A stretch of DNA of 64,000 bases from Tetraselmis striata. Lineage: Eukaryota > Chlorophyta > Chlorodendrophyceae > Chlorodendrales > Chlorodendraceae. Below are positions 34,702 through 46,035 of the stretch, in pieces. Positions within the stretch are counted from its first letter, which is position 1, and each line of letters opens with the position of its first letter. The stretch covers positions 36,738-100,737 of the forward strand of contig VCJN01002140.1 in NCBI GenBank assembly GCA_006384855.1. The letters are read 5' to 3'. A model generated the notes under the pieces. The model made no database searches and was not told the DNA's origin. It saw nothing but the letters and a program-made list of their open reading frames with translations. Made by a program: the position numbers and the translations under genes.

Positions 34702-37700
34702 ATGGCGGCGGTCGAAAGCATGGCCTCTTGTCCAAGATTCGGCGCGTCGGACACTACAGTTACAGTACCGCCGTGTGCGTGCCGCAGCGGGTACTCGTGT
34801 GATTGCGACGCGCGTGCTAGTGATCGCAAGGAGGTTGAGAAAAGAAAGTACACATGGGGCAAGGGCTGCGATGAGGTCGCCGACAGCGAGACTGGTAAGG
34901 TCTCGTCTTTGATCAGCAAGCGCACCTCTCGCGACTGTATCCGCCTCATGCTCGCTAAGGAGGCTTGCGAGCATTCGCCGTGCTACTTGCGAAAGTGCGT
35001 GCACAAGCTGTACACTCAGTGCGGAGAGGCCCTCGGTGATGCCGTGTTGGATCGTGCGTTGACCGTATACTCTGGCAATCAAAACCGCTCCTTTGACCGG
35101 CTCGCTCCGGTTCTCAAGGGTGGCTATGAGTCGGCATCCGACAAGTTCGATTACATGTTTGATCACGGTGGCTACTTGCGCTCTTTCGATCATCGAGGCC
35201 CCATCTACACGTGCGGCCGTGCATGGGAGGTCTTGCATAAGGTCTCGAAACACAGACGTCTCGTGATCCAGCGGTCGGTGGTGGATAACGAACCCACGTA
35301 CATCAGGCAGCGCAAGCAGTACGAGAGCAGACATACCGGACCGAAGGAGCATGTGCGGATGTTCATGGAGCACTTCTTTTCGGATGACCTCGGTCACGTC
35401 GAGATCATGCCTTTCCATGACGGCAACAGCGAGACCTTCAAGAAGCACCTGCCTCCCTGGATGACCAAGATTTGCGTCTACTATTATTACAAGTCGTGGG
35501 CTGAGGACGACGACGCGATTCTCCGTGGTGAGGCCCATTTTATCCAACTGATGACATACCAAATTCGTCACACTGATTGATGACAGACCGATTTCGTCCC
35601 ACTGATGACATACCGATATCGTCCCACTGATTACAAACCGATTTCGTCCCGCTGATGACATACCGATTTCGTTCCACTAATGTTAGACCGATTTCGTCCC
35701 GCTGATGACGGAACGTTTTCGTCCCATTGATGACAGACCATATTCGTCCCACTGATTACATAAGGTTTTCGTCCCCACGATTTTAGAACTATTTCGTCGC
35801 ACTAATGACAGAACTTTCTGTCCCGTTCACGATAGGGATTTTGTCCCGATGATGACATTTCAATCATGCAATCGAGTATGGTTTTGTCCCGCTGCTCACA
35901 AAGGGAATATTTCCTTGCTTATGTAAGACCGATTTCGTCCAGCCTTACATAACTTTTTCATCCCGCTGATGACAGAGCTTTCTTCGACATAACTTTTGAG
36001 CAAGCAACCATCCCGCTTCTGCTAAAATTATTCGACCGTGTCGACTTGCCCGCCTGTAATCGTTCTCTCCACTGTTAAACCGACATGGTATTTATCGGTT
36101 TTAGCGTGCGATTTGTTCCCGCTATTGTGAGCCCTTTTAAGATTTCGACGGAGAATATCGCTAACACACCCATTGAAACTACTTGCCGCTTTATAGATTT
36201 GGCTACCGAGAGCGAAGCGAAGCTCGCGTCATTTGCCACTTTCCGCCGGACTTGGAAGAAAGACTTCCCGGATGTCACCACGCCAAAGGTGAAGCGATTT
36301 AGCCACTGTCCCATTTGCGCGGCGGACAAAGCGCTCAGAGACCAAGCTCGTGAGATTTGCACAAAGGACATGACGCCAGAGGAACGTCAAGTGCACCGTC
36401 CACATCAACAGCTCGTGAGGCGTCAGGTCAGAGCCGAGCAGACGGTCCACCTCGAGAGAGTGCGCCAAGAACGAAGGGATATGTACAATGCCGTCTTCCA
36501 GTCGCGCCTTGGCCATGGAAACTTCTTCTTCTTTGAAATTGATAGCATGGACTCCGCGAAGACCATGCTGCCTCACTGGGTTCGCATCCCCAAGACTGTG
36601 AAGCCCGACATGCTCCTCAAGTACCACCTCACATGTGTGAAGTACGACGGCTACCGCCCGGACGACATCTACTACTACACCAACACCACCCCCCATGATT
36701 CGTCCACGACTTGCACTCTGATATGGATCACGATCATGAAGGTCAGCTTGTTAGCCTCCCGATAGATTCGCCGTGGTTGTCCAGTGGCCGTGCACTGATG
36801 AACTCTGGTCTGCGATGCAGGAAATTAAACTCCGTGGCAGAAAGATTCCGTACATCAGAATCCAGATGGACAACACCGTCAGGGAGAACGAGAATAGGAA
36901 CGTGGCGGCCGTCTGCAATTGGCTTGTGTCTATCGGCATGTGCGACGTCATTCATTTGGTCTTCCTGCCTGTCGGGCACACTCATGAAAGGGTTGACCAG
37001 ATCTTCAGCCGCATCAGTCTTGCGCTATCTCGCAGCTCCGTCTACACAATCGAGGCCTTTCTTGACTTGGTGGCGAAGGCATTCTCGCCCACTCCGGAGG
37101 TTGCAGAGCGCGCATTCTCCCTCGACTTCTCTGAGTGGTTAAGGCCCCATTTCCAAGACCACATCCAGGACATCAGCAAGCCGCACAAATTCGAGTTCAC
37201 GCGTGGTGACGCCGCTGCGTCCGGCGGCTCATTGCGCACCGCCTTGTGGTCCAACTCACCGCTTTCCGAACCCGTACACATCTTGAAGAGCGCGCCAACT
37301 GGGACGCCAAAGATTCGTGCGGGCCGGCCCCTTTTGTACGCTCTTTGCGACAAAAAGAAGCCCGACGCGCTAAAGGTCCAGAGGTACTTGGATGACTTGA
37401 AGAAGGTCAGGTCGTACATCATGGACCTGACGGTTCAGTGGCACTTCTCCCCAGTCGAGCGAGAGAGCTGGAAGAACCTGCTTGATGACTTGGATGAGAA
37501 GCAAACTGCTCCTTCGGCAGCTTTCTCCGGGTTCTGGCCGCAGCGGAAAGAGGAAGTTGACGACTTCTTGCGCGAGCAGGGGCAGACCGCGCCCGGTGAG
37601 GCACGTCACACGATGGCTACCAACGCCGACCTCAACGATGCCGAAGCCGCTCGCGTTGAAGCCGAGGTTCGAGCTTAAGTGCTTCAAGATGACAGCGCCT

Positions 37701-38633
37701 TCCGGGGAGTTCACGCCGGCGCCAAGGAGAGGCTTCACGACAACACATCGCCCAGCGATGCAAAGGGCACGAACCTCGTTGTCATTGACGTCTCCGATGT
37801 GAGTTCCTTCCATTGTTTGCCAATTTTGTCCTTTACGGGACAAAACAATTTGGTGCATCTGCCTTGCTTGTTATTTTGTCCCACCTGGGACAAAAATGGT
37901 ATGGCGTCTCGCTCGGGACTGACATACCTCGTGGTCTTGGCCATGTCATTAGGTGCATGAGGAGGACAAGTGTCCTGAAACTCTTGGTGATTGGGAGTCG
38001 AGATTCGTCATCGGGCTTGTGAAGTCGCGCAAGACTACCGAAGACACGTTGACCGTGGTTGTATACGAGCCTTTCCATGCGGATGCAAAGGGCAAACCTC
38101 TCATGCCCCTATGGTTGTACGCGCAGACAAAAAGAGGGAAGAAGCCAATTGACACAAGATGGGAGAAGTGCCTAGCGCTTCCTTGGAAGCTTGTTCAAGC
38201 CGTCCCTCTATCGTACGCGAAGGCCATCCACGACGCGTCGGGAAGTCGTGAGGTGTTCAACGAGGACGGCACCATGGTCAGAAAGAATTGGTACGGTAAA
38301 AGCGTCCAAGTCGTGAAGACATACGCGCAAACTGGGTGGCAAATCAGCCGGCCACGAAACAACTGCGTCCATGTCATGTCAACCACCCCAGCGCAACGCA
38401 AACCCGGCGGAGTCGTCAAGTTTAACGCAGCCACGAAGAAGGACTTGCTTGAGTTGGGGATGCTCAACGAGGAAACTATTAGCAACATCTTGTGGCTACG
38501 CGATGGATTTAATCATAATAATGATATTGACTTGCCCCCACTTTGTCCCATCTTGTACAAAATGCTCCAAAACCAGCATTGGATATGCATCGCGGCTAGT
38601 GTGCACGTTGATGAATGCCGCCATGCACCCTAG
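34702..38633 (+). CDS. GHTHE-motif (DUF7869-like) transposase-like protein, four exons, one premature stop
   Basis: Exons 34702-35527, 36197-36741, 36821-37798 and 37953-38633 join in phase to about 1009 codons. Donors CGTG|GTGAGG, AAG|GTCAGC and GAT|GTGAGT and acceptors TATAG, TGCAG and TTAG are all canonical. Seen: a Cys-rich N-terminus (CACRSGYSCDCDA); MEHFFSDDLGHVEIMPFHDG; FSHCPICAADKALRDQAREI (possible zinc site); LPHWVRIPKTVKPDMLLKYH; HDSSTTCTLIWITIMKE; then RIQMDNTVRENENRNV and FLPVGHTHERVDQIFSRIS. The D-N...ENRN...GHTHE-D pattern is that of a family of uncharacterised, apparently RNase-H-like eukaryotic proteins (DUF7869, from memory), so a DDE-type transposase role is plausible. A TAA at 37676-37678 (about residue 743) replaces CAA of copy A. 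The C-terminal exon carries YEPFHADAKGKPLMPLWLYA. Copy A suggests a true stop after LGMLNE. Confidence 0.75.
35540..35975. repeat. 25-bp minisatellite in transposase-gene intron 1, copy B
   Basis: Units ATTTCGTCCCACTGATGACA, more decayed toward 35.97 kb. Lies between exons 1 and 2, as in copy A (17025-17500). Confidence 0.88.
37825..37896. repeat. Paired short palindromes TTTTGTCC...GGGACAAAA in intron 3
   Basis: TTTTGTCCTTTACGGGACAAAA-type palindromes occur twice in the intron of the transposase-like gene. The equivalent intron of copy A has one intact (about 15001-15023) and one decayed version. Their role is unknown. Confidence 0.7.
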
Positions 38634-38883
38634 TTCTACAAACCCAAGCTACACCACCCGTGAGTCTTAAGTACTGATAGTAGACCCGGGAACTAGGGTA
38701 CAATCAAACCCTACGGTGCAAAATGAAATACACGGTGCAAAATAGGTTAAATTACTGTTGTACCCAGACGCCGGGTGCGTTTTGCGCGGTATCCTTATGC
38801 GTAGTGATCATGTATAGTAACTACGTACAGCCTTTTGCAGCTAGATATTACTGTAACTATTCATATTCATATGTTATGACATT

Positions 38884-39668
38884 CCTTTCCGGCGTTTGCC
38901 ACGACGTGAAGTCCGCGCTGGGCGTGGGTGTCCAGATCCTCACGGACCCGTCGGTGCTTGTTTCTCTTCCGAAGGGCAGCGACGGCCGGCCCGCCGATGT
39001 TGGCCTTTTTAGGTATGGTGTTATCCGCGGGAACACGGTTGCTGTCGATACCACCATTGCCCCTATCCTCGGCGTGTCAAGCTCGGATCCAACGACTGCA
39101 TTGCGGGCTGCAGAGCGCCACAAAATCCAAAAGTATGACAAGGGTGTTCGAAACGCCGCCGGCATGCTTCGCTTGTTCCTTTCGCCGTTTCCGAGTTTGG
39201 CTCGCTAGCCCCGCACGCTGCTGAGGCCTTCTTGGTGGAGCTCGCGAAAGCTAGCCACACACATACTGCCCCAAAAATCGGCCAGCTCTTGCCTGCGTGG
39301 CGCCGCCGTTTCTCCTTATTGCTCATCAACATGGCACATGCAGACACCGTTCTTGGCGGGGTCGCGGCCGCCCGCGCAGCACGTGATGGTGCTCTTGCGC
39401 CAGCGTCGCGTCGCTCGTCGGCATGTGTTGCTACGACCCGGGTCATTGCGAGGATGCAAGCGTCCTCGCCGCGGCTGATAGCCTACCCCGGCCCGGAGCG
39501 GTGGTCCCTTTGGTTCCTGGCAACTTGGCGACTCCGTGGTTCCCTTGGCTCCTCCTTGGTTCTTGGCTCCCTGGCCTCATGCTCGACCTTGGTTTCAGGC
39601 TTATTTCTCTCTTTTCCTGGCAACCTTTCATAGTTGCTGTTAGTTCTGTTTGTAGTGCGCATGATGTA
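38884..39668 (+). mobile_element. LINE copy 2, 5'-truncated
   Basis: Collinear with copies 1 and 3: starts within VCHDVKSALGVGVQILTDPS, continues GRPADVGLF, GNTVAVDTTI and KYDKGVRNAAGMLR, then frameshifts. Ends in the shared 3' block ending GTAGTGCGCAT. Inserted next to the right end of the large transposon. Confidence 0.72.
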
Positions 39669-39996
39669 ATACACACAATTCATGTGTTACATACGAAAAA
39701 AAAACTACGTACGGGTACAGGATCACTACCCTGCACGGAAAACCAGTAGAAATCCTACCGTCGGGCTGCTGCTGGCGGCGCCCCCGCCAAGGCCCGGCCC
39801 GGTTCGGGCGGTCACTTCGCCGTGTTCCTTGCTCATCATTGCGCATCTGCCCGCAAGCAAGGTTTACCGGCCATAATGCGCAGCCCGCGTATCCACGACG
39901 GGCGTCACCTGTAAATACGCTTACATAATAGATGGAAGCGTTCTGCGACAGCTGGGACTGCCATCACGGCCAGGCTCAAAAACTATCCCGTGCGTG
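39669..39996. other. 5' flank of the YqgF-like gene
   Basis: About 330 bp between the LINE 3' end and the start codon. Contains GC-rich sequence at 39770-39810; no specific promoter element is evident. Confidence 0.35.
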
Positions 39997-41802
39997 ATGT
40001 TCGCAGCTCATCAGTGTGCTCGCGGAGGCATCGTCGTTCCCCTGCCACCGCCCAAAAAGTCGAGAACAGTGCGTTTGCCAAGCTCAGACACTGCAATAGG
40101 GCCTGCAGCCGTGACACCTGGACTGGGAGTTTCCCCGCGGCGACGAACGCCCCCGCAGTACACCCGCCTCGCCGCCCGGAAATGGCGACGAAAGGTAAGG
40201 AGCGCCCTGCTGGATAGCGCCAATGCGCGCCTAGATTGCTGCCTGATACCAGGTGTCACAACGACCACCGTGGCGTTGCAGTGAAACATGGCTACTTACG
40301 AGCCACGTGGGACCATACTTCGCTAATAATGTGTGCATCATTTGTGAGCAGTGGGCGCGTGCATGGCCAGAAATTGACGCGATCGTTTTTGAGTAGCGAG
40401 CTGTGATACGCTGACTGGATGCTGAAGCGAAATTAATCGCACTAGCATTCAGTGGCGTGAGACACCCCGCATCCTCAGCCAACCCTAATGAGGAATAAAA
40501 CGGTCCAGGGAAAAGTATACACTGTAAATCCTGACGCTCGTCTTGTCTGTAGGTAGACGATTATGGTGAGGAGTTGTCTCATGATCATTGGGCAGAGCAC
40601 CCTACGAAGTACCGCAAGGAGAAAAGGTCACGCAAGCCACAACAGCAGGAAAGTCAGGTCATTGGGTCATTGACAGGAGCGCCCATTGCCAGCGCGACTG
40701 AAGGCGATGCTGCTGCAGCCAGCGAGGGAGTATACATGAGAGCTTCAATGGACAAGGCGGTGGGCATTGACTTTGGTAACCGGTGAGAGGCTGCATGCCA
40801 CTGAGCACATACCGCAAGATGAGCCAGCGCTGAGCTCCTCTCACTGCGAGATGACTTGCACCAACCACCTTGAACTAGCAGCGTGACGTATTGCATTTTA
40901 TTTCCGACTAACTGTATGTTTGCGCCCATATTGACACTGACAGATACACTGGGGTGGCTATCAGTGCCGGAGGCATTGCGCCCCGAGTGTATGGCGTGTT
41001 GCCAACACCGAGGAACAGACTCGAACTAGCGGAGAAGATAGTCTGCGTTGCAGAGCAGGAAAATGCCACAAGCGTTGTGGTTGGCATCCCTGTCACCTTC
41101 ACGTGAGCGAAACGCCGCGCGCTTTGCCTGTGTGAGTGGGTGTCTGTACATCCTTATCCTGCTGTTTCTGCTTTAACTTGGCCAAGACCTTTTCGGGCGC
41201 CTACAATTAAGTTGGAGGGGTAATAGTTTTACAGCAATATGTGTGGATTGTTATCGCACCGCAGGGGTTCACTTGGAGACACAAAGTCTGACTCCAAGCA
41301 GGGGCGGATTTGCCGCAACTTTGCGCTAGCTATAGCTCAAGTGGCCGCATCCAGGACATGCCCAAGTCTCCAGGTTTTGGTGCACGGTGCGCCCATCCTA
41401 ATGACAGCATCAATTATCGCGATTGCCCGGAGCTGTATACTTGTCTAGTAGCTACTCCATGCTCATTCCCTGATTGTCGAGCTGCGTGTCTCTAGATGAG
41501 AGCAAGACCTCTGAAGGCGCAGTGGAAGCCATGAGCAGTAGCCGTGGTGGACGCGCCCCTGAGGTAAGTTTTTGCCAGTCACGGTGTAGTTCTCTGTAGC
41601 TGTGCCTCCTCCAAAAGAGCAGCGTTTGGAGGAGTTACCATGCGATGTTATATGAATTCATTGAAGTGAGGCGGTAAATGGTACCTGATAAGCTGATGAT
41701 TCGCAGGGGCGTGTGGATGGAGTAGCTGCTTGTCTTCTGCTGTCGCGTCACTTTGACTCCCCCTGGCTCTCAATTCCTGTAAAGGCACCCATTTCTCTTT
41801 GA
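39997..41802 (+). CDS. yqgF: YqgF/RuvX-type RNase-H-fold nuclease, likely organelle-targeted, six exons
   Basis: Exons 39997-40194, 40553-40782, 40944-41102, 41265-41386, 41496-41563 and 41707-41802 give 873 nt, 290 residues plus TGA, all GT-AG and in phase. The first ~100 residues are Arg/Pro/Ser-rich and basic with few acidic residues early, consistent with a transit peptide (inference). The conserved domain follows: AVGIDFGNRYTGVAIS (first catalytic Asp), SVVVGIPVTFTGSLGDTKSD, FALAIAQVA, VHDESKTSEGA (family motif DER-T-A, here DES) and VDGVAACLLL (last Asp). Bacterial members process the 5' end of pre-16S rRNA or were proposed as Holliday-junction resolvases; plant homologues act in organelles. 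Both neighbours are LINE fragments. The final residues (SIPVKAPISL) are unsupported by family comparison. Confidence 0.85.
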
Positions 41803-43230
41803 GCCGTCTGTTATGGGCAAGTGTGTACTTTAGGAATTTGATTGATGCCTCTTTTTCATCATGGCATTTTTCTGGGTTTGCGGGTCCCAATTTTTTTTTT
41901 TGCTGCAACGAGTTGGATTCACCGTGTGGTATTTGTTGCATATTTCAAGATATATATAGTTTTTTCCTCTCTTTACGGGAGGAGGGGGGTCAAAAACGAT
42001 ACCATACCGCGAACTCAACGTGTGGTTACGGTATATGTCTATGCATGAAGTACCACAACACTGAGAAGTGTTCATGCCACATTATTTTGTGGCGGGGATT
42101 TTCTCTTCAATGGTTCGATGTGACACGTGTGCTCTGTGCCAACAGACACCATATCAGCAGTGAGATACAAAGCTACAGTTGCATACATATAGCACGTGCA
42201 ACCCACCTATAACACCGTAATACCATCGGCATCACTTACGCCGCCGTATGTATATACCCAAACGACATATGCAGTATATTGTTCAGCTTTACATGATTAC
42301 ACATACGGCCGTGTTGTACCTTGATGGGCGCAGCTTACCATCACCTGTGAGCGCCGGAATATACTCTCCGGAACAAGTCTTAGCAAAATTAATTCCTATC
42401 AACGTGAGGAATACCGTTTCACTGGCAAATTCATTTATGACGTGCTAGATTTCCGTCAGTGCTAGCTAGGTAGCACAATAATAAGGAAGTGAGCGTTATA
42501 ACAGGTGTACTGTATAGTGTATGCGAGAACATATAATCGTGGCAGAAGCTGTATGGAAAGGAAACCATGTGCATGCATCGCGTATTACAGTACACGACAT
42601 ATGTACGGGTATTGTCGTCAAAAGTAATGCTGTGATGGGGATATACTACCGGCATTATTCGTCCTACTCTTTATTAACACCATGTATGTATCACGGAATA
42701 TATAACGAGTTCGCTTTACGTATTAAACACTAGGTGTGGCACCCCCACTGCGAGATCATAGAGCACTTGAATGCTGCGTGCCTCATGATCGTGGAGACAA
42801 GGAATGCTAATTTGCGGTTTCCAGGACCCTAAATGCTAATATAATAGGTCTTCTCCCATGCAGCCCTCATTTAGAAAAAGGCACCAATACTGCCGCAGAT
42901 CTGCCTCGTTGTCGGTCCGCCCGGTAAAGCGATGGTCTCCCACTCAGAAGGTCCCCGGTACGATTCCCGGCTCTGTCAATTCAGGGCAATATTGACCAGG
43001 ACCGTGGCCCGAGTTTACTTGGTTGATGCATTAGCCCTTTGGGGTTCGAATGGAGCAATGGTCCAAGGGCTATCTATGCCAGACCTACGACTGCAGTTGG
43101 CGCAAGGGGTCAAAGGTTGGGGCGGCTTTGGCTGATGACCCGGGGCTACTTTTCCTTCTGAACTATTACTACCGCAGGAAGTAGTCGCTACCCGTACTCC
43201 TGCCAGTAGACTAGAGTAACGTTACTCGTG
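41803..43230. other. Non-coding stretch, AT-rich in the middle
   Basis: No gene visible. A T9 tract near 41889, an AT-rich part at 42.2-42.7 kb, and a tRNA-like B-box match (GGTACGATTCC) near 42957 without a foldable tRNA. Confidence 0.4.
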
Positions 43231-43247
43231 TGTGCAGCAAGCGCGCG

Positions 43248-43271
43248 GGGGGGGGGGGGGGGGGGGGGGGT
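43248..43271. repeat. Poly-G tract
   Basis: About 24 consecutive G residues, one of many C/G homopolymers in the window. Confidence 0.95.
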
Positions 43272-43762
43272 ATATTCTTTAAAAATCGTAAACGTCCGCA
43301 AGTACGGCCAGTAAATACATGTACATATTAAATAATGAGATGAGTGCCCAAACAGTCGCTAAACTCGACTACAGTACCTGGTGATAATTTATTGCAACTC
43401 CAACAGTAGATCAGCAGCACTTCCACCACCCTTTGTACTAGATGCGGGTCCGCTCTACACCCTACCGTCCGTACCCCCTAGATAGCTTAGGCCCCACACC
43501 CAATTGGCCACCCTTCTAGGTGACCGCCCCTCCCACATAGTTACCTGTCATGACTACGCTACACCCGCGGCGGGCGAAATATGAGAAATGCAGTGCAACT
43601 ATGTAGAATTATTCCCGAATGTCAAGTTCATGCTCCGTTTTCGGTGGGGCGTACCAGTGCATTGCATGTCACCGCCGCGCAATGCTGCGGTCGCTATACC
43701 CATGCGGCTTGCAAGGTGACACTTCAATGTGCATGCCAACCGCCCAGCCGAAGTAGTGGGCA

Positions 43763-44129
43763 TTGGTGCACCACCTCTCAAAGCGATGGCTGAGATATAA
43801 AGCGAAGTGGTTTGATTAGGGGTTGTTCTCACTTATTTTGTCGCGTAGTGATGTATATCGTGGATGTTCACAAATGCGAAATAGAATTAATGATTTCATA
43901 TAGACACGCCAAAAGGCGAGCCTGATTTGATAACCAAGGTAAGATGACATCCCCCCTCTGCCCGGCCCCAAGCTATAACCATTGTGTATGCCCCTTCTAG
44001 TACTTTAGCAGATCATGCCATCATGCCATCATGTGCAGTGGTGCACCACCTCTCAAAGCGATGGCTGAGATATATAGCGAAGTGGTTTGATTAGGGGTTA
44101 TTGTCAGTTATTTTGTCACGTGTTGATTC
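43763..44129 (+). repeat. Direct repeat pair, ~90 bp, 276 bp apart
   Basis: GTGCACCACCTCTCAAAGCG and the following ~70 bp (AGCGAAGTGGTTTGATTAGG, then TTATTTTGTC) occur at about 43765 and 44041 with a few differences. May be the two ends of a small element or a local duplication. The 43.3-43.76 kb flank shows nothing else. Confidence 0.85.
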
Positions 44130-44467
44130 CTTATCCCTTTCCGTTCAGTGGCCGAAATTTGACACTGGTGCGACTTGTTCTATAAGATACTGGAATCCGG
44201 AGCGGCCAAATCTGAAATACACCGGGTCGACTCGCGTGGAATTCCCTCGATATGTATGATGTACTGTAGCGAATCATGTACGAAATCGAGAGCGGGGGTG
44301 CCTGCCCGATCGCCTGCCTGCTCACTCGCGTCCGGGCTGCGTAGCCTCATATTCATCATTTTTGGTGTCAGGCAAAGTACATGTAGTTCTCACGTAGCAA
44401 TTCTGGGACGATGTCTGTAGTCTCCCTTGGCGAGCCATGCTCTTGTGCTTTTTACATCAGGGCTTTC

Positions 44468-44853
44468 ACAAATGCGCACTACAAACAGAATAAATAGCAA
44501 CTATGAAAGGTTGCCAGCAAAAGAGAGACATAAGCCTGAAACCAAGGTCGAGCAGGAGGCCAGGGAGCCAAGAACCAAGAAGGAGCCAAGGGAACCACGA
44601 AGTCGCTTAGCTGCCAGGAACCAAAGGAACCCCCGCCCCGGGGTAGGCTATCAACCGCGGCGAGGACGCATGCCGCCAATGGCCCGGGTAATTGCAACAC
44701 ATGCCGGCGAGCGACGCGACGCAGGCTCAGGAGCACCATCACGTGCCGCGCGCCCGGCCGCGAGCCCGCCAATAACTTTGTCTGCATGTGCCATGTTGAT
44801 GAGCAATAAGGAGAAACGGCGGCGCCACGCAGACAAGAGCTGGCCGATTTGTT

Positions 44854-44890
<37 letters not shown>

Positions 44891-46035
44891 CTAGCTTTCG
44901 CAAGCTCCACCAAGAAAGCCTCAGCGTGCGGGGCCAACGAGCCAAACTTGGAAACGGCGAAAGGAACAAAGCGAAGCATGCCGGTGGCGTCTCGGACACC
45001 CTCGTCATACTTTTGGATCTTGTGGCGCTCTGCAGCCCGCAAAGCAGTCGTTGGATCCGACCTTGACACGCCGAGGATAGGGGCAATGGTGGTATCGACA
45101 GCAACCGTGTTCCCGCGGATACCGCCATACCGAAAAAGCCCAACATCGGCCGGCCGGCCGGCGCTGCCCTTCGGAAGAGAAACAAGCACCGACGGGTATG
45201 TTAGGATCTGGACACCCACGCACAGCGCGGACTTCACTTCGTGGCAAATGTCGGAAAGGCCATGTGCCGCCCACTCGTGTGCGACGTGATTGGAGTCGCT
45301 CCCAGAGCAACGTGCCACGTGATCAGCGTATGCGACCGCCCAAGTTGAAGGAGTGATTTCCACGCCGGCATTCTCAAAACGGGCCAGCATACCTTGTACC
45401 GAGAAGGAGTAAAAAGCACAAGGGCATGGCTCGCCAAGGGAGACAGGAGCCGCCGGGAGGCCAAATGGGCGGCAAGCGGCAACGCGGAACATGGAATCGT
45501 ATGTAGTACTTAGGGGAACGCTCACGGACTTCACCAAGCCGACCCTCACTTGGAGGATCAGTCACCAGGAACGCTGTCGCAGCGCGTAAGAGGCGGCCTC
45601 GGAAGCGGTTGTTGTCAGGGCCGCTTGTAGGCATACGCGCATCTAGCTTTGCGAAACGGACCGTGTGAATGCGGTGGCTCGGGGTTTCTTGTACTTTCCG
45701 CATGGAGTGCAAGGGGAAGTCCGAGTAATGCGGGATAGCTTGAAGGTCGGCCGCCGAGCGCATTGCAGACGCCGGCTGAGCCCTGGCGGCCGAGCAGCCG
45801 GCACGGGCAAGCAACGTGGGAACGCTTGGAGGGGGGCAACTTTAGGGCAGAGGCCCCGCTAGATCCTCGAGCACCGTGTCTCCACACTCGTTAACGACAC
45901 GGGTATGAGCGGCGCAAAGCTCGACAGCCCACATCGGCGCCAACGCGTTGGCGCCGGCATCGGGCTCCAACGTTGGGGTGGCCAAAGCCTGGTGGATCGA
46001 GGACGCCCCAAGAAGGCCCCACATTATTGTATCGA
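44468..46035 (-). mobile_element. LINE copy 3, the longest, 5'-truncated
   Basis: The minus strand from 46024 reads MWGLLGASSIHQALATPTLE and VVNECGDTVLEDLAGP, then KLPPSKRSHVACPCRLLGR, MRSAADLQAIPHYSDFPLHS, HTVRFAKLDARMPTSGPDNN, FRGRLLRAATAFLVTDPPSE, HEVKSALCVGVQILTYPSVL and GNTVAVDTTIAPILGVS. The blocks are in shifted frames, so it is not functional. A (GT)n run at 44853-44889 interrupts the coding sequence. The 3' end is GTAGTGCGCAT near 44475. Confidence 0.72.
44853..44889. repeat. (GT)n microsatellite inside LINE copy 3
   Basis: About 18 GT dinucleotides; absent at the same place in LINE copies 1 and 2 (copy 2 has only a short CACACAC). Confidence 0.95.

Larger units (their letters stand above)
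26568..38759. mobile_element. Large two-gene transposon, copy B, complete (12.2 kb) with TIRs and putative GTAC target duplication
   Basis: The left terminus AACAATATTTCAACCTATTT and the reverse complement of the right terminus AACAGTAATTTAACCTATTT match over about 25 bp, followed by TGCACC in both. GTAC lies on each side (26564-26567 and 38760-38763). The flanks match, side by side, an uninterrupted paralogous sequence at 25833-25893 (CATGTGGGTTCCTAGTGCC), which looks like an empty site. Inside are two divergent multi-exon genes: methyltransferase-like (minus, 34061-26850) and transposase-like (plus, 34702-38633). Three 25-bp minisatellite arrays lie in introns. Confidence 0.85.

Noticed and set aside
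42905-42985. Possible tRNA gene (GGTACGATTCC B-box-like)
   Set aside because: No acceptor or anticodon stem of proper length can be formed; at best a decayed tRNA-derived repeat.
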